64,000 bases of DNA from positions 248,001 through 312,000 of the forward strand of contig NZ_WBVO01000002.1 of NCBI RefSeq assembly GCF_008933115.1. Reading direction: 5' to 3'. Shown piece after piece: positions 44,035 through 54,237 of this stretch. How positions within the stretch are numbered: position 1 is the stretch's first letter; each line of letters starts with the position of its first letter. The notes under the pieces are model-generated. The model did not search any database and was not told the DNA's origin. It was given only the letters and a program-made list of their open reading frames with translations. The DNA comes from Phaeocystidibacter luteus. Lineage in GTDB: Bacteria; Bacteroidota; Bacteroidia; Flavobacteriales; Schleiferiaceae. The translations under genes and the position numbers were made by a program.

Positions 44035-44486
44035 TGCGGGCTTTCCTTCAAAGAACTACTGAGGCCTTTGTTGAAGTGAATGGGAGCGTTCATTCTCAAA
44101 TTGGCACAGGCATGCTAGTTCTCTTGGGGGTAGAGCACGAAGACACCGAGGAAGATGCCGATTGGCTTTGCCAAAAGCTCACGAAGCTTCGCATTTTTCC
44201 AGATGATGAAGGCGTGATGAATCGATCCATTCAAGATGTCCAAGGTGACTTCTTAGTAGTGAGCCAATTCACGCTGTTCGCAAGCTATAAGAAGGGCAAC
44301 CGGCCTAGCTACATCAAGTCGGCAAAGCCAGACCATGCCCAATCGCTTTACGAGTATTTCCTCGATAAACTCTGGCATGTTTCAGACCGCCCCGTGAAGT
44401 CGGGTAGTTTCGGAGCAGATATGCGAGTAAAATTGATAAACGACGGTCCAGTTACAATTCTAATGGACAGTAAAAATAAAGAGTGA
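44034..44486 (+). CDS. dtd: D-aminoacyl-tRNA deacylase
   Basis: Removes D-amino acids (and Gly) mischarged on tRNA. 150 residues with the two signature motifs: SQFTLFASYKKGNRPSY and the cis-Pro-type GPVTI near the C-terminus, with GSFGADM between. Full length. Coupled by single-base overlaps to the genes before (TAATG) and after (TGATG). Confidence 0.95.
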   Translation: MRAFLQRTTEAFVEVNGSVHSQIGTGMLVLLGVEHEDTEEDADWLCQKLTKLRIFPDDEGVMNRSIQDVQGDFLVVSQFTLFASYKKGNRPSYIKSAKPDHAQSLYEYFLDKLWHVSDRPVKSGSFGADMRVKLINDGPVTILMDSKNKE

Positions 44487-44815
44487 TGTTACCTCTAGAA
44501 TCCCTCCAAGCAACGGTAGACGAATGGATTGCGAAGCACGGAGTTCGCTATTTCAACGAGCTTACAAACATGGCTCAACTCACAGAAGAGGTGGGTGAGG
44601 TCGCGCGAATTATTGCCCGCCGATACGGTGAACAAAGCGAAAAGGAAAGCGACAAGGCCAAGGATTTGGGCGAGGAGTTGTCTGATGTGCTCTTCGTTCT
44701 GCTTTGTCTTGCGAATCAAACGGATACCGACTTGCAATCAGCCTTTGATAAGAAGATGAAAATCAAGACAGAGCGGGATCATGACAGGCATCAAAACAAT
44801 CAGAAGTTGAAGTAA
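44486..44815 (+). CDS. MazG-like nucleotide pyrophosphohydrolase
   Basis: 109 residues. All-alpha NTP pyrophosphohydrolase with the metal-binding E-x-x-E...E-x-x-D pattern: LTEEVGEVARII and LGEELSDVLFVLLCLA. It probably hydrolyses noncanonical or excess nucleoside triphosphates to monophosphates. Start chosen at the ATG overlapping the dtd TGA, not the GTG one codon earlier. Last gene of the rsgA-phosphatase-dtd run. Confidence 0.88.
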   Translation: MLPLESLQATVDEWIAKHGVRYFNELTNMAQLTEEVGEVARIIARRYGEQSEKESDKAKDLGEELSDVLFVLLCLANQTDTDLQSAFDKKMKIKTERDHDRHQNNQKLK

Positions 44816-44844
44816 TACGCTTGTGATTTTTTACTTTTAGCGTA

Positions 44845-47800
44845 ATGCAATTGCGCTACAACCTACTACTACTTTGGGGGCTTTGCAGCCCCTTTCTTTT
44901 TGGACAGCAAAAGCAGACGACCAGCCAGCTGGAAACCGTTCAGGTGAACCAGTTGCGTTCTGGAGGATCTGTGGGAGTTGACCTGAAAGGTAGTGGTGTG
45001 CGCATTGGCATGTGGGAAGCGGCGCTTGGCAGTGCATATCTGCCTGATACTTCACTCTCGGATTTGTCGGCTGTCAGTGCCCAACAAGGCACCGGAACCA
45101 GCAGTCACGCTACCACCGTGGCCAAGATTCTCGCATCTCAGGGAAATGCCGTGCCTAGTGAACAAGGCGTGGCTCCAAGTGCTCAAGTTTTCGCATATAC
45201 GTACGACTATCCACACACAACCTTGGGAGCGGAGATCGGAAGCGCAATTGAAGAGTATAACCTGCTCATTTCCAACCATAGTTATGCTGAAGGTAACGGC
45301 TGGGTAAACGATACGTTTTGGTCGGGAGTGATCGATATGTCGGAAACCGAAGACTACAAGTTCGGTTACTACGGCAACGAATCGCGGATGCTGGATTCCA
45401 TCATGGAGGTTTATCCCTACCATTTGGCCGTGAAGGCCGTTGCTAATGAGCGCGGACAATCCAATGGTGGGACGCCTTTCACCGTCTATTCAAGTTCGAG
45501 CTACAACATCGTATCCAGGTCGTCACCTGTGCCTGAGCAAGACGGTGGTGCGGATGGGTACGACGGTCTTTCAAGAGATGCAACTCCAAAAAATGCGCTG
45601 TGCATTGGAGCTGTAAACAACATCTCAGGTGGGTTCAGTTTAATTTCAGATATCAGTTTTTTGAACAGCTCTTCTGCATATGGCCCCACCGATGATGCTC
45701 GTGTAAAGCCAGACCTAGTCGCTCCCGGTCAATTGACCGCTGGCACGGCGTATACCTCCTATGCAACACCCGTTGTATCGGGTTTGGCTGCGCTGATGCA
45801 AGAGCTCTACAGATCCGAGAATGGCAGATGGATGAAATCGTCTACAGCAAAGGCACTCTTAATACATACGGCGGATGCAGGGACAAGCGATGGTTCGCCC
45901 TTGCCAACCATGGGTTGGGGCATCCCCAATGCCGTATCTGCCGCCAATCATGTGCTTAATGCCGATGGAAACCAACGGATGATTGAGGGTGAACTTGAAA
46001 ATGGGGCAACAAAGACGTTTCGATTTTATCTTGATGGCAGTTCTGATTTTAGGGCTACGCTTGTTTGGACCGATCCCGTAGGAACATCGCCCGCATTGGA
46101 TTTCAATTCGAGTGATTTAGATGATAGCGTGGCCATACTTGTGCATGATCTCGACATTGAATTTTGGCAAGAGAGTGGGCCATCCATGCTAGCACAACCG
46201 TGGAAGCTAAGCGCGGCAAATCCCGGAAACAGTGCTTGGCGTGGCGATAATAATGTAGATAATGTGGAACGCATTGATTATCCCTCCGCATCAATATCGG
46301 CGGGTTGGTATACTATCCGACTCTCGCATGACGGGAGCTTGAGTAAGACGCAGGAATTTTCACTTTTGATAAGCGATGCTGGTGGAATCACCTTTTCAGC
46401 TGGGAGTTGGAATACTGCACCTTCATCATGGGGTTCTGATGTTTTTGTGCGGATTACGGATGTGTCAAATGTTGCGAGGATATCAGACGATGTCACAATT
46501 TCATTTTTAGAAATGGAACCGGCAACAGACCTACAAATCAATGAGGCAAATTCGGTAACGATTTCGGGTGAGGCGCTCTTAAAATCAAACTCGACAGGAA
46601 CAGCTCAAATTGCAGGTCCAATAACAGGACTGATTTGTCGTCAATCCTACATCTCGGGCAGTGCCGATTGGCGAAGTTTATCATCTCCGTTGAAAACCAC
46701 AGTAGGTGAATGGGCCGAGGAGCTTAGCCATGTTCGCTGGTCTGGTACAACCACTCCTTCCGTTTATTCGTGGGACGCCTCCAACGTTCAATGGAACGCC
46801 TTGAGTCAGTCTGATTCGATGAATAAGATCGGAGCAGTTTCGCTTTACATGGGGTCAAATTCTCATTCTCAATTCACCATACTTCCGTTTACGAAAACCA
46901 CGAGGGGACGGCCCGTTGAACGTCATATCACGCTGAGTTTAGAAGTGGATGATGATGTGAGTTCTTCCGATGACCACAAAGGGTGGAACTTTATAGGCCA
47001 TCCTTACTTGGCCTCTATAGATTGGCAAGGCTTGGATGTTTCTCAAACTACTGGCTCATTCTACATTTGGAATCAAGCCGAATCTGATTTCGCAACTTCA
47101 GATGGCACAAATTTCACGCTTGGTGGCAGAAGGTACATTCCTTCAGGTCAGGGTTTCTGGGTGTATTGTCCATCAGGGTCCGCCGGTACGTTGCTCATGG
47201 ATTCAGCGGCGGTCAGTGTGTCGATTGATCAGGAGCTGACAAAGAGCATAACCCCACAGCTCAGAGTTTCGTGGTACATGAGCGACGGCCGGGTAGAGGA
47301 TGTCGTGCTACTTCTCGAAAGAGGTGCCAAGTTGGAGTTTGATATTTGGGAGGATATCCCGCTTCGCGATGGAGGCGATCCTTCTCGTGCCGAGCTGTTT
47401 TGGGGAGAGTTAAATGAGCCTTGTGCGATTGCTAGAGTACCGTCGGATAGTGGTGTAATAGCGCTAAATGTTGCCCCTGGCTCCAGTGGGCTAGACAGTG
47501 TGATTGTGGACATTGAAAACGCCGAAACCAAAACGTTTTACTGGGAAGTCGATACGGCAGTTTTTCCTCTTGATGGAGTGCCACTTTCAGTGTGGCAAAA
47601 CGGTGGAAAGATTTTCCTGCATTGGAATAGCTCACGCATTGCTCTCGAGGAGAATGCGCCAGATGGCCGGTTTATCTACTTCGAAGATGCCATATTTTGG
47701 ACTGAGGACGCGGCTGTAGATGTTTCAATCTACGATATGAATGGAGCTGAGGTCGATTCGCTTAAATGGATGGGGGCAGATTGGAAATCAATTGACCTTG

Positions 47801-47862
47801 CGCCAGGAACGTATGTTCTGCGGAGCAATGAAGGCCATGTGGTTAAGTTCGTTGTTCTCTAG
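44845..47862 (+). CDS. Secreted S8 (subtilisin-like) peptidase with T9SS-type tail
   Basis: 1005 residues with signal peptide ending about FLFGQ. The S8 fold is recognisable: SSHATT (His88), SNHSY (oxyanion Asn144), YTSYATP (nucleophile Ser305). The catalytic-Asp position reads GMWEAAL, Glu58 in place of the usual Asp (WDgG). About 650 residues of beta-rich sequence follow. The C-terminal 60 residues (AAVDVSIYDMNGAEVDSL ... LAPGTYVLRS) resemble a T9SS sorting domain without the usual YPNP. Either an altered protease or a non-catalytic binding protein. Its 3' end overlaps the convergent MauG-type gene by 4 nt. Confidence 0.85.
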   Translation: MQLRYNLLLLWGLCSPFLFGQQKQTTSQLETVQVNQLRSGGSVGVDLKGSGVRIGMWEAALGSAYLPDTSLSDLSAVSAQQGTGTSSHATTVAKILASQGNAVPSEQGVAPSAQVFAYTYDYPHTTLGAEIGSAIEEYNLLISNHSYAEGNGWVNDTFWSGVIDMSETEDYKFGYYGNESRMLDSIMEVYPYHLAVKAVANERGQSNGGTPFTVYSSSSYNIVSRSSPVPEQDGGADGYDGLSRDATPKNALCIGAVNNISGGFSLISDISFLNSSSAYGPTDDARVKPDLVAPGQLTAGTAYTSYATPVVSGLAALMQELYRSENGRWMKSSTAKALLIHTADAGTSDGSPLPTMGWGIPNAVSAANHVLNADGNQRMIEGELENGATKTFRFYLDGSSDFRATLVWTDPVGTSPALDFNSSDLDDSVAILVHDLDIEFWQESGPSMLAQPWKLSAANPGNSAWRGDNNVDNVERIDYPSASISAGWYTIRLSHDGSLSKTQEFSLLISDAGGITFSAGSWNTAPSSWGSDVFVRITDVSNVARISDDVTISFLEMEPATDLQINEANSVTISGEALLKSNSTGTAQIAGPITGLICRQSYISGSADWRSLSSPLKTTVGEWAEELSHVRWSGTTTPSVYSWDASNVQWNALSQSDSMNKIGAVSLYMGSNSHSQFTILPFTKTTRGRPVERHITLSLEVDDDVSSSDDHKGWNFIGHPYLASIDWQGLDVSQTTGSFYIWNQAESDFATSDGTNFTLGGRRYIPSGQGFWVYCPSGSAGTLLMDSAAVSVSIDQELTKSITPQLRVSWYMSDGRVEDVVLLLERGAKLEFDIWEDIPLRDGGDPSRAELFWGELNEPCAIARVPSDSGVIALNVAPGSSGLDSVIVDIENAETKTFYWEVDTAVFPLDGVPLSVWQNGGKIFLHWNSSRIALEENAPDGRFIYFEDAIFWTEDAAVDVSIYDMNGAEVDSLKWMGADWKSIDLAPGTYVLRSNEGHVVKFVVL

Positions 47863-48881
47863 CGTCTCGGTTCGGCGAGCTTTGGGTCTGAGATGAAACT
47901 ATAATCCGTAAGTGTTTTGAGGAATTGGATGATGTCTTCCTTCTCGGCTGAAGTGAGATTTAGTGGTTGGGGAAGGCGATGTGACATATTTGGTTCCACT
48001 TCATCGCTGTAGTGATCGAGCACTTCTTCGAGAGTGAAGAACCTTCCATCATGCATGTAGGGATAAGTCAATTCTACATTCCTCAACGTAGGCACCTTGA
48101 ATTTCCCGTCGTCTGCTGGATCAAGCGTTATCCTTCCTCTTCCTAAATCGTCGAATTCGGAATCTATACCATTTCGTTCATAAGAATAGTCTGTGAACAG
48201 GGGCTCGGTGTGACAGTTAGCGCAGTGTGTATTGAAGAGCGAGTATCCTCGCCGTTCGCTATCGCTGAGCAGAGCCTCGCCTTCCAAATATTTGTCAAAC
48301 CGAGAATCGTCCGAAACCATCAGAAGCATGAATTGACTCATGGCGAAGAATATGCGCTGGGAGGTAATTGTATCGGTCCCAAATGCCTTTTCAAACTTTG
48401 AACGGTATTCGGAGTCACACTTCAATCGATCGATGGCCATCTGCATAGGAAGCGCCATCTCAAGCGTATCTGTTATTGGCGCTAAAGGCATAACATCAAG
48501 GTGAACGATTCCACCGTCAGCCATAAACTGAGGCATCCAGGCAAGGTTGATCAATGCGGGTGAATTTCTCTTTCCAAGTTTTCCCCCAACACCCGCACTC
48601 AATGGTACGTTGTGATCAGCAAAGGCGTGCGTTTGAGCGTGACAACTAGAACAGTTTATAGAGCTGTCGAGCGAAAGTCCATTCTCGTAGAACAGATCTC
48701 TTCCAAGTTCAAACCCTTCTCTGGTAATCGGATTCCGAGGGCTAGAATACTCCACAGGCGGAAAATTGCGAGATGGATAGAATCCAAACGCTGGCTCCTC
48801 CGGCTCATAGGAACATGAGCTGAAGAAGTGAAAGCCCCCCGCTAATGCGAGGAGCTTAATGCTGTCGAGTAGCCGATTCAT
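47859..48881 (-). CDS. MauG/cytochrome-c-peroxidase family dihaem protein (MbnH-like)
   Basis: 340 residues with a lipoprotein-like signal (Cys22-Cys24 region FFSSCSYEP). Two haem c sites: CSSCH near residue 73 and CANCH in the second half (HCANCHTEPLF). The YPYMHDGRFFTLEEV segment is the conserved second-domain motif of this family. It lies directly after an MbnP gene with a one-base overlap (TAATG). In methanotrophs MbnH, a MauG-like dihaem enzyme, oxidises a Trp of MbnP to kynurenine to make a copper site, so the same partnership is inferred here. A plain H2O2-reducing peroxidase is the alternative. Confidence 0.85.
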   Translation of the reverse strand: MNRLLDSIKLLALAGGFHFFSSCSYEPEEPAFGFYPSRNFPPVEYSSPRNPITREGFELGRDLFYENGLSLDSSINCSSCHAQTHAFADHNVPLSAGVGGKLGKRNSPALINLAWMPQFMADGGIVHLDVMPLAPITDTLEMALPMQMAIDRLKCDSEYRSKFEKAFGTDTITSQRIFFAMSQFMLLMVSDDSRFDKYLEGEALLSDSERRGYSLFNTHCANCHTEPLFTDYSYERNGIDSEFDDLGRGRITLDPADDGKFKVPTLRNVELTYPYMHDGRFFTLEEVLDHYSDEVEPNMSHRLPQPLNLTSAEKEDIIQFLKTLTDYSFISDPKLAEPRR

Positions 48882-49645
48882 TATTGAGCGTCCGTTAGAC
48901 GAACCCAACTGTTAAAATCTGCGGTCATCATTACCGCGGCAGGACCAGGCATATGGACCATCGCCCCGTTGGACACGCTTCCATATGTGTGAAATAGTCT
49001 CGCAGGGTTTGCTTGCATGGTCACATTTAACTGATCATTGTTGTCAATGGTGATCATGCTGCCATTCGGAAAATCGAAAGATCTTTCGCTTACTGTGTTA
49101 ATTTGACCAGCAAATCCACCAAGGTGATACACGAAATTGCCCGTTCCAGATTGAGGGGATGTGCCTTCCGCCTTGAGCATGATGTAGCCATTGTTCCAGC
49201 TCCAAAACATCTCATTTGCAGGATCTAAGGCTCCAGTTTGTGAACCACTCACATTGCGCGCACTGTCCACACCAAAGGTTATCATAATCCCTTTGTATGT
49301 GTCTGCTGGAATGTTGTTGATGGTAATGGAGGTCGAACTCTCATCCATCAAGTCGATGAGGTGGTAGGACTCTGGAACGTCGTAAGTCGAATTGTCGTCA
49401 GCGATAAGTTTGACGTTACTCACGTAATGCTTGAAGGTCGTATAGGTTAGTGAATCACCAGTCATCGGGTGATAGAGCACAGTCTCCATTTCGAATGGCA
49501 TAGAGCTCATGGCCCACACATAGTCGAAGTTCAGGGAAAGTGTTCCTGTGCCAGAAGGCGATGGAGTTGGTTCTTCTTCAGTTGAACAAGAAGAAAAGGA
49601 TAGAGCAGCCGCAACTACTCCAATTGAAAGGATAAAACGTTTCAT
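48881..49645 (-). CDS. MbnP-like copper-binding lipoprotein
   Basis: 254 residues. Lipoprotein signal (Cys20 after SFSS). It matches the MbnP family: a beta-sandwich with HPMTGDSLTYTTFKHYVSNVKL, the characteristic MFWSWNNGYIMLKAEG (Trp148, Trp150) and FVYHLGG (His174). MbnP proteins bind Cu(I) through His ligands and a kynurenine derived from Trp. The start at 49645 begins the signal peptide; the frame extends 12 codons further upstream. It sits between the small CxGKC protein and the MauG-type partner. Confidence 0.82.
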   Translation of the reverse strand: MKRFILSIGVVAAALSFSSCSTEEEPTPSPSGTGTLSLNFDYVWAMSSMPFEMETVLYHPMTGDSLTYTTFKHYVSNVKLIADDNSTYDVPESYHLIDLMDESSTSITINNIPADTYKGIMITFGVDSARNVSGSQTGALDPANEMFWSWNNGYIMLKAEGTSPQSGTGNFVYHLGGFAGQINTVSERSFDFPNGSMITIDNNDQLNVTMQANPARLFHTYGSVSNGAMVHMPGPAAVMMTADFNSWVRLTDAQ

Positions 49646-49693
49646 TGTAAAAGTGTTTAGCGATAAAAAAATGTGAATCATTGGGTTGAATCA

Positions 49694-50059
49694 CTAAACA
49701 CGCGGCGGCTTGAGGTCAGGAAGGAGGTATGCGTCTAAAAGCCCGTTTTCAATGTTTGATGAACGGTGGTTTGTTTGTTCTTCTGGAAAGGTGTTTCCCT
49801 GTTCCGATTCTGAGTAGAAGAATACTTCAATTTCAACTTCTCTCAAGGTAGGAATGGCTGGCTCTTCTTCGGTATTAGCCTGCTCTACCATGGCGAGTTG
49901 GCATTTACCGTGACACATCGAGTTCGGTTCTTCCTTGTTTTCACAAAGAACGTTCACATAGTAGTCATACCGAACCGCATAATCGGCTAGTACCGAAAGA
50001 TTCAACAGGCTTGGGGCCATGAGAATAACTAGCAATATGTATGCAATCAGTTTTCGCAT
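49694..50059 (-). CDS. Small membrane-anchored CX9CX3C protein (copper-linked)
   Basis: 121 residues. One N-terminal hydrophobic segment (about 4-24), then a periplasmic part with three conserved-looking cysteines in LCENKEEPNSMCHGKCQL (Cys39, 49, 53). I recall short Bacteroidota proteins with an LCEN...C.GKC motif near copper genes, but no formal name. It could hand over Cu(I) or act in the periplasm as a metal sink. Start at 50059 because the -7 box at 50086-50079 would place the transcript start after the upstream ATG at 50077. First gene of the copper operon. Confidence 0.7.
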   Translation of the reverse strand: MRKLIAYILLVILMAPSLLNLSVLADYAVRYDYYVNVLCENKEEPNSMCHGKCQLAMVEQANTEEEPAIPTLREVEIEVFFYSESEQGNTFPEEQTNHRSSNIENGLLDAYLLPDLKPPRV

Positions 50060-50078
50060 CTCTTTTGAGCGGTTCATA

Positions 50079-50086
50079 CAAAGATA
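50079..50086 (-). promoter_or_regulatory. -7 promoter box of the copper operon
   Basis: TATCTTTG on the minus strand, 19 nt before the ATG at 50059. Confidence 0.55.
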
Positions 50087-50150
50087 AGTGCCCACACATG
50101 GCAGTTAGTGATTTAGCTCACAAAGGTGCACCTGGGTTAGTAAACGAGAA

Positions 50151-50178
50151 AACCCCGACAATTGCCGAGGTTTTCAAG
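50151..50178 (-). terminator. Terminator of the TonB receptor gene
   Basis: On the minus strand AAAACCTCGGCAATTGTCGGGGTTTT forms a stem of about 10 bp with one mismatch and ends in a T-rich run. It separates the TonB receptor from the copper operon, though read-through is possible. Confidence 0.8.
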
Positions 50179-50196
50179 TTGATAGTTTCTTAACAA

Positions 50197-52167
50197 TCAG
50201 TATTGGAACGAGTAGCGAACCCCACCTCGAACCCATCTTCCGGGTTGAAGTACGTTGCCTCTATCTTGGTATACTCTATCAAGTAGGTTGTTTCCATCGA
50301 CAAATACCATCCACTGATCGCTCGTCCAGCTTAGTCGAGCGTCAACAAGCACAACTGGAGCATATGGCGTAACCTGACCGGTGCCAAAATCGTTGTATGA
50401 ACCAAGGCGATCCTGACCAGTTACCTGCCAAGAGAGGCCAAATCCATAGCCGAATTCATGCGTAACTCCGAGTGAAACTTTGGCCGCAAGGAAGTCAAGA
50501 ACGTAAAGCGACTGGAAGTCAAATTCGCCCGTAGGTGAATTGAGGAAGGCCGCGCTTAAGCGAATGTTCTTGAGGTAATTCTTGGTGAATTCTCCAACAT
50601 GGAAGTTGATGTCACCATCGACACCGTAAATGGTTAGCTCAGTGATGTTTTGAGCGCGTAGCGTACCTGTGGAGTCTGAAGGCAGAACTACCCAGTCAAT
50701 CATATTTGTTCCATCGCGCAAGAACAAGCTGGCTTGAGCAGAAACGTATTTAGCCCGACCCTTGTATCCAATTTCGTAGTTGTGCGAATACTCAGGTTGA
50801 AGGTCGATTGAACCTTGTGCTCCACCTAGACTGTAGTACAGATCGGTGAATGTAGGAAGGCGGAATGAACGGTTGTAGGAGGCGTAAACCTTTCCGGAAT
50901 TCGGAATTCTGAAGGCTACTTCAAATCCAGGCAACCAAGTGTTTCCGAATGCGGTGTTCATATTGTAGCGAACACTACCTGAAACAGTCCAGTTCTCAAC
51001 ATCAATACGATGGTGAAGGAAGATGCCAGAATTAGTTCGGTTGTCACTCTTCGTATAGTTGAAACGCGTTCCTGGAACTTCGATAGGCGTTTCCATATCC
51101 ATTCCGAGGTTGTTAGAAATGATGTCTTCGTTTCGAAGATCAAATCCAACGAGGGTTTTACCAAGAATACTCTGATGAACCGCGTTCAGTTCACCCCCTT
51201 TTACGCTTGAGCGGTGGAAGTTTGGACCTGCATACCAGCTTGCGGCAGTATCGTTTCCGCGAATGTAGAGACTTGCAGATTCATCGTATTCGTACCATCC
51301 ATCGCCTGTCTCGCGATATAGCTCGAATCTGTCTGTGTGATTGCGGACGTACGCGTTGAAGTTGAAGAGGAATTCTCCAGTGGTGTACGTGCCGTTCAAC
51401 GACCCGAACAGGGTAGAGGTGGCCTCGTATTGATTTGGGAACGCGCTTGTGTAGAAGTTCTGGGCGCCAAATCCTTTGTTGTTGTATCCGCCTTGAAGGT
51501 TTAGAACGAGATCTTCTTTCGAGTAACGAAGCTCTGCGTTTACGTTTCTACGGGCAAAGTCGGTATTGTTGAGGTATCCGTCAGACTCTGCGTAGTTCGC
51601 ACCAACGCGGGCAGATAGTGACTCGCTAAAGCGGTGAGAAGCGCCAAAGCTACCGCCGAAGTAAGCGTATTCGCCGCCTTCTGCTTCAACATACACTTGA
51701 TCGGTGTTAGGGCTTTTGGTGATGATATTGATGGCTCCACTAAAGGCATATGGACCGTAGCGGTGAGAAGCGCCGCCATGAAGTACTTCGATTCGCTCGA
51801 TTTCATCGATGCTGATAGGAAGGTTCATGTTGTGGTGACCCGTTTGGGGATCGTTCATCGGTACTCCGTTGAGGAGGATTAGGGTTTGATCGAATGTACC
51901 GCCGCGGACACTTACATCGGCTTGTACATCGTATGGACCGCGTTGGCGCACATCCACTGCGCTGGCATACTCGAGTAGTTCGTTGATTGATTTTACGGCA
52001 GAAGCCTCGATTTGTTCAGCGGTTAGGATTTCGATGTGTTGGCCTTCGAACAGGTTGCTCGGGGCTTTTTCACCAAAAACATCTACTTGCTGAATCAAGT
52101 TTTCGTCGGATTGGGCATGGGTAAGCACCGACGCGACCAGAAGGCCGGAGGTTAACAGTTTTCTCAT
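50197..52167 (-). CDS. TonB-dependent receptor, BtuB-like
   Basis: 656 residues. Signal peptide about 1-18, no regulatory Ig domain, plug from about 40 (SINELLEYASAVDVRQRG, VSVRGGTFDQTLILLNGVPMND, RIEVLHGGASHRYG), then a barrel ending in GGVRYSFQY. The short N-terminus and barrel length resemble BtuB-type receptors for metal complexes or small cofactors. Its place just upstream of the CxGKC/MbnP/MauG genes suggests a copper chelate as substrate, but it has its own terminator and could carry something else. Confidence 0.88.
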   Translation of the reverse strand: MRKLLTSGLLVASVLTHAQSDENLIQQVDVFGEKAPSNLFEGQHIEILTAEQIEASAVKSINELLEYASAVDVRQRGPYDVQADVSVRGGTFDQTLILLNGVPMNDPQTGHHNMNLPISIDEIERIEVLHGGASHRYGPYAFSGAINIITKSPNTDQVYVEAEGGEYAYFGGSFGASHRFSESLSARVGANYAESDGYLNNTDFARRNVNAELRYSKEDLVLNLQGGYNNKGFGAQNFYTSAFPNQYEATSTLFGSLNGTYTTGEFLFNFNAYVRNHTDRFELYRETGDGWYEYDESASLYIRGNDTAASWYAGPNFHRSSVKGGELNAVHQSILGKTLVGFDLRNEDIISNNLGMDMETPIEVPGTRFNYTKSDNRTNSGIFLHHRIDVENWTVSGSVRYNMNTAFGNTWLPGFEVAFRIPNSGKVYASYNRSFRLPTFTDLYYSLGGAQGSIDLQPEYSHNYEIGYKGRAKYVSAQASLFLRDGTNMIDWVVLPSDSTGTLRAQNITELTIYGVDGDINFHVGEFTKNYLKNIRLSAAFLNSPTGEFDFQSLYVLDFLAAKVSLGVTHEFGYGFGLSWQVTGQDRLGSYNDFGTGQVTPYAPVVLVDARLSWTSDQWMVFVDGNNLLDRVYQDRGNVLQPGRWVRGGVRYSFQY

Positions 52168-52194
52168 GGGTTGAGTTTTTGAAAAAAGTTTAGC

Positions 52195-52227
52195 TCAAAA
52201 AAAAACACTCGCTGTTAACGAGTGTCT
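52195..52227 (-). terminator. Terminator of atpDC
   Basis: Minus-strand stem ACACTCG/CGAGTGT with a TTAACAG loop, followed by nine T, about 30 nt after the atpC stop. Confidence 0.85.
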
Positions 52228-52252
52228 TGGTTTTGCACGGGGCGAAGTTCGC

Positions 52253-52543
52253 TTAATTCGCGAGAAGAATGATGTTGTTGTTCATCATTTCTACTACGCC
52301 GCCTTTGATTTCTACGCGAATCACTTTGTCGTTAGACGTATCTGGGATGATTTCACCGGATAGGTTGTCTAGCGTTTTGTGATTATCAGCGAGGTTTACT
52401 TTCACGCTTCCGCTAGCAAGTGTAGCGATAATAGGGGCGTGATTGTTCAAGATTTGGAATAGGCCATCTGTTCCCGGGAGTTGAACTGCGTCAACTTCTC
52501 CTTGAAAGATGTGCTTTTCCGGTGTGATGATCTCGAGAAACAT
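52253..52543 (-). CDS. atpC: ATP synthase F1 subunit epsilon
   Basis: 96 residues, the N-terminal beta-sandwich only (FLEIITPEKHIFQGEVDAVQLPG; NNHAPIIATL). The C-terminal helical hairpin found in longer epsilon subunits is absent, as is common in Bacteroidota. Couples the central stalk to the rotor. It lies 57 nt after atpD on the same transcript. The remaining atp genes are not in the window. Confidence 0.93.
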   Translation of the reverse strand: MFLEIITPEKHIFQGEVDAVQLPGTDGLFQILNNHAPIIATLASGSVKVNLADNHKTLDNLSGEIIPDTSNDKVIRVEIKGGVVEMMNNNIILLAN

Positions 52544-52600
52544 GCGTATACGTTTGAAAGATGGAGAAGGGGGTTAGCCCTTCTCCAAACTGTTCTTTTA

Positions 52601-54121
<1,521 letters not shown>

Positions 54122-54169
54122 TTAAACAGTTATTTCAAGCCCGTTCATACGAGCCTCTCATTTCGGGCG

Positions 54170-54177
54170 CAAAAATA
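54170..54177 (-). promoter_or_regulatory. -7 promoter box of atpDC
   Basis: TATTTTTG on the minus strand, about 60 nt before the atpD ATG. The leader contains a small GCCCG/CGGGC hairpin. Confidence 0.5.
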
Positions 54178-54237
54178 CGTTTTATTCGTTCATTGTCACC
54201 CTGTTGTTCGGAAAAATTTGGAGTATTCTCTGGAAGT

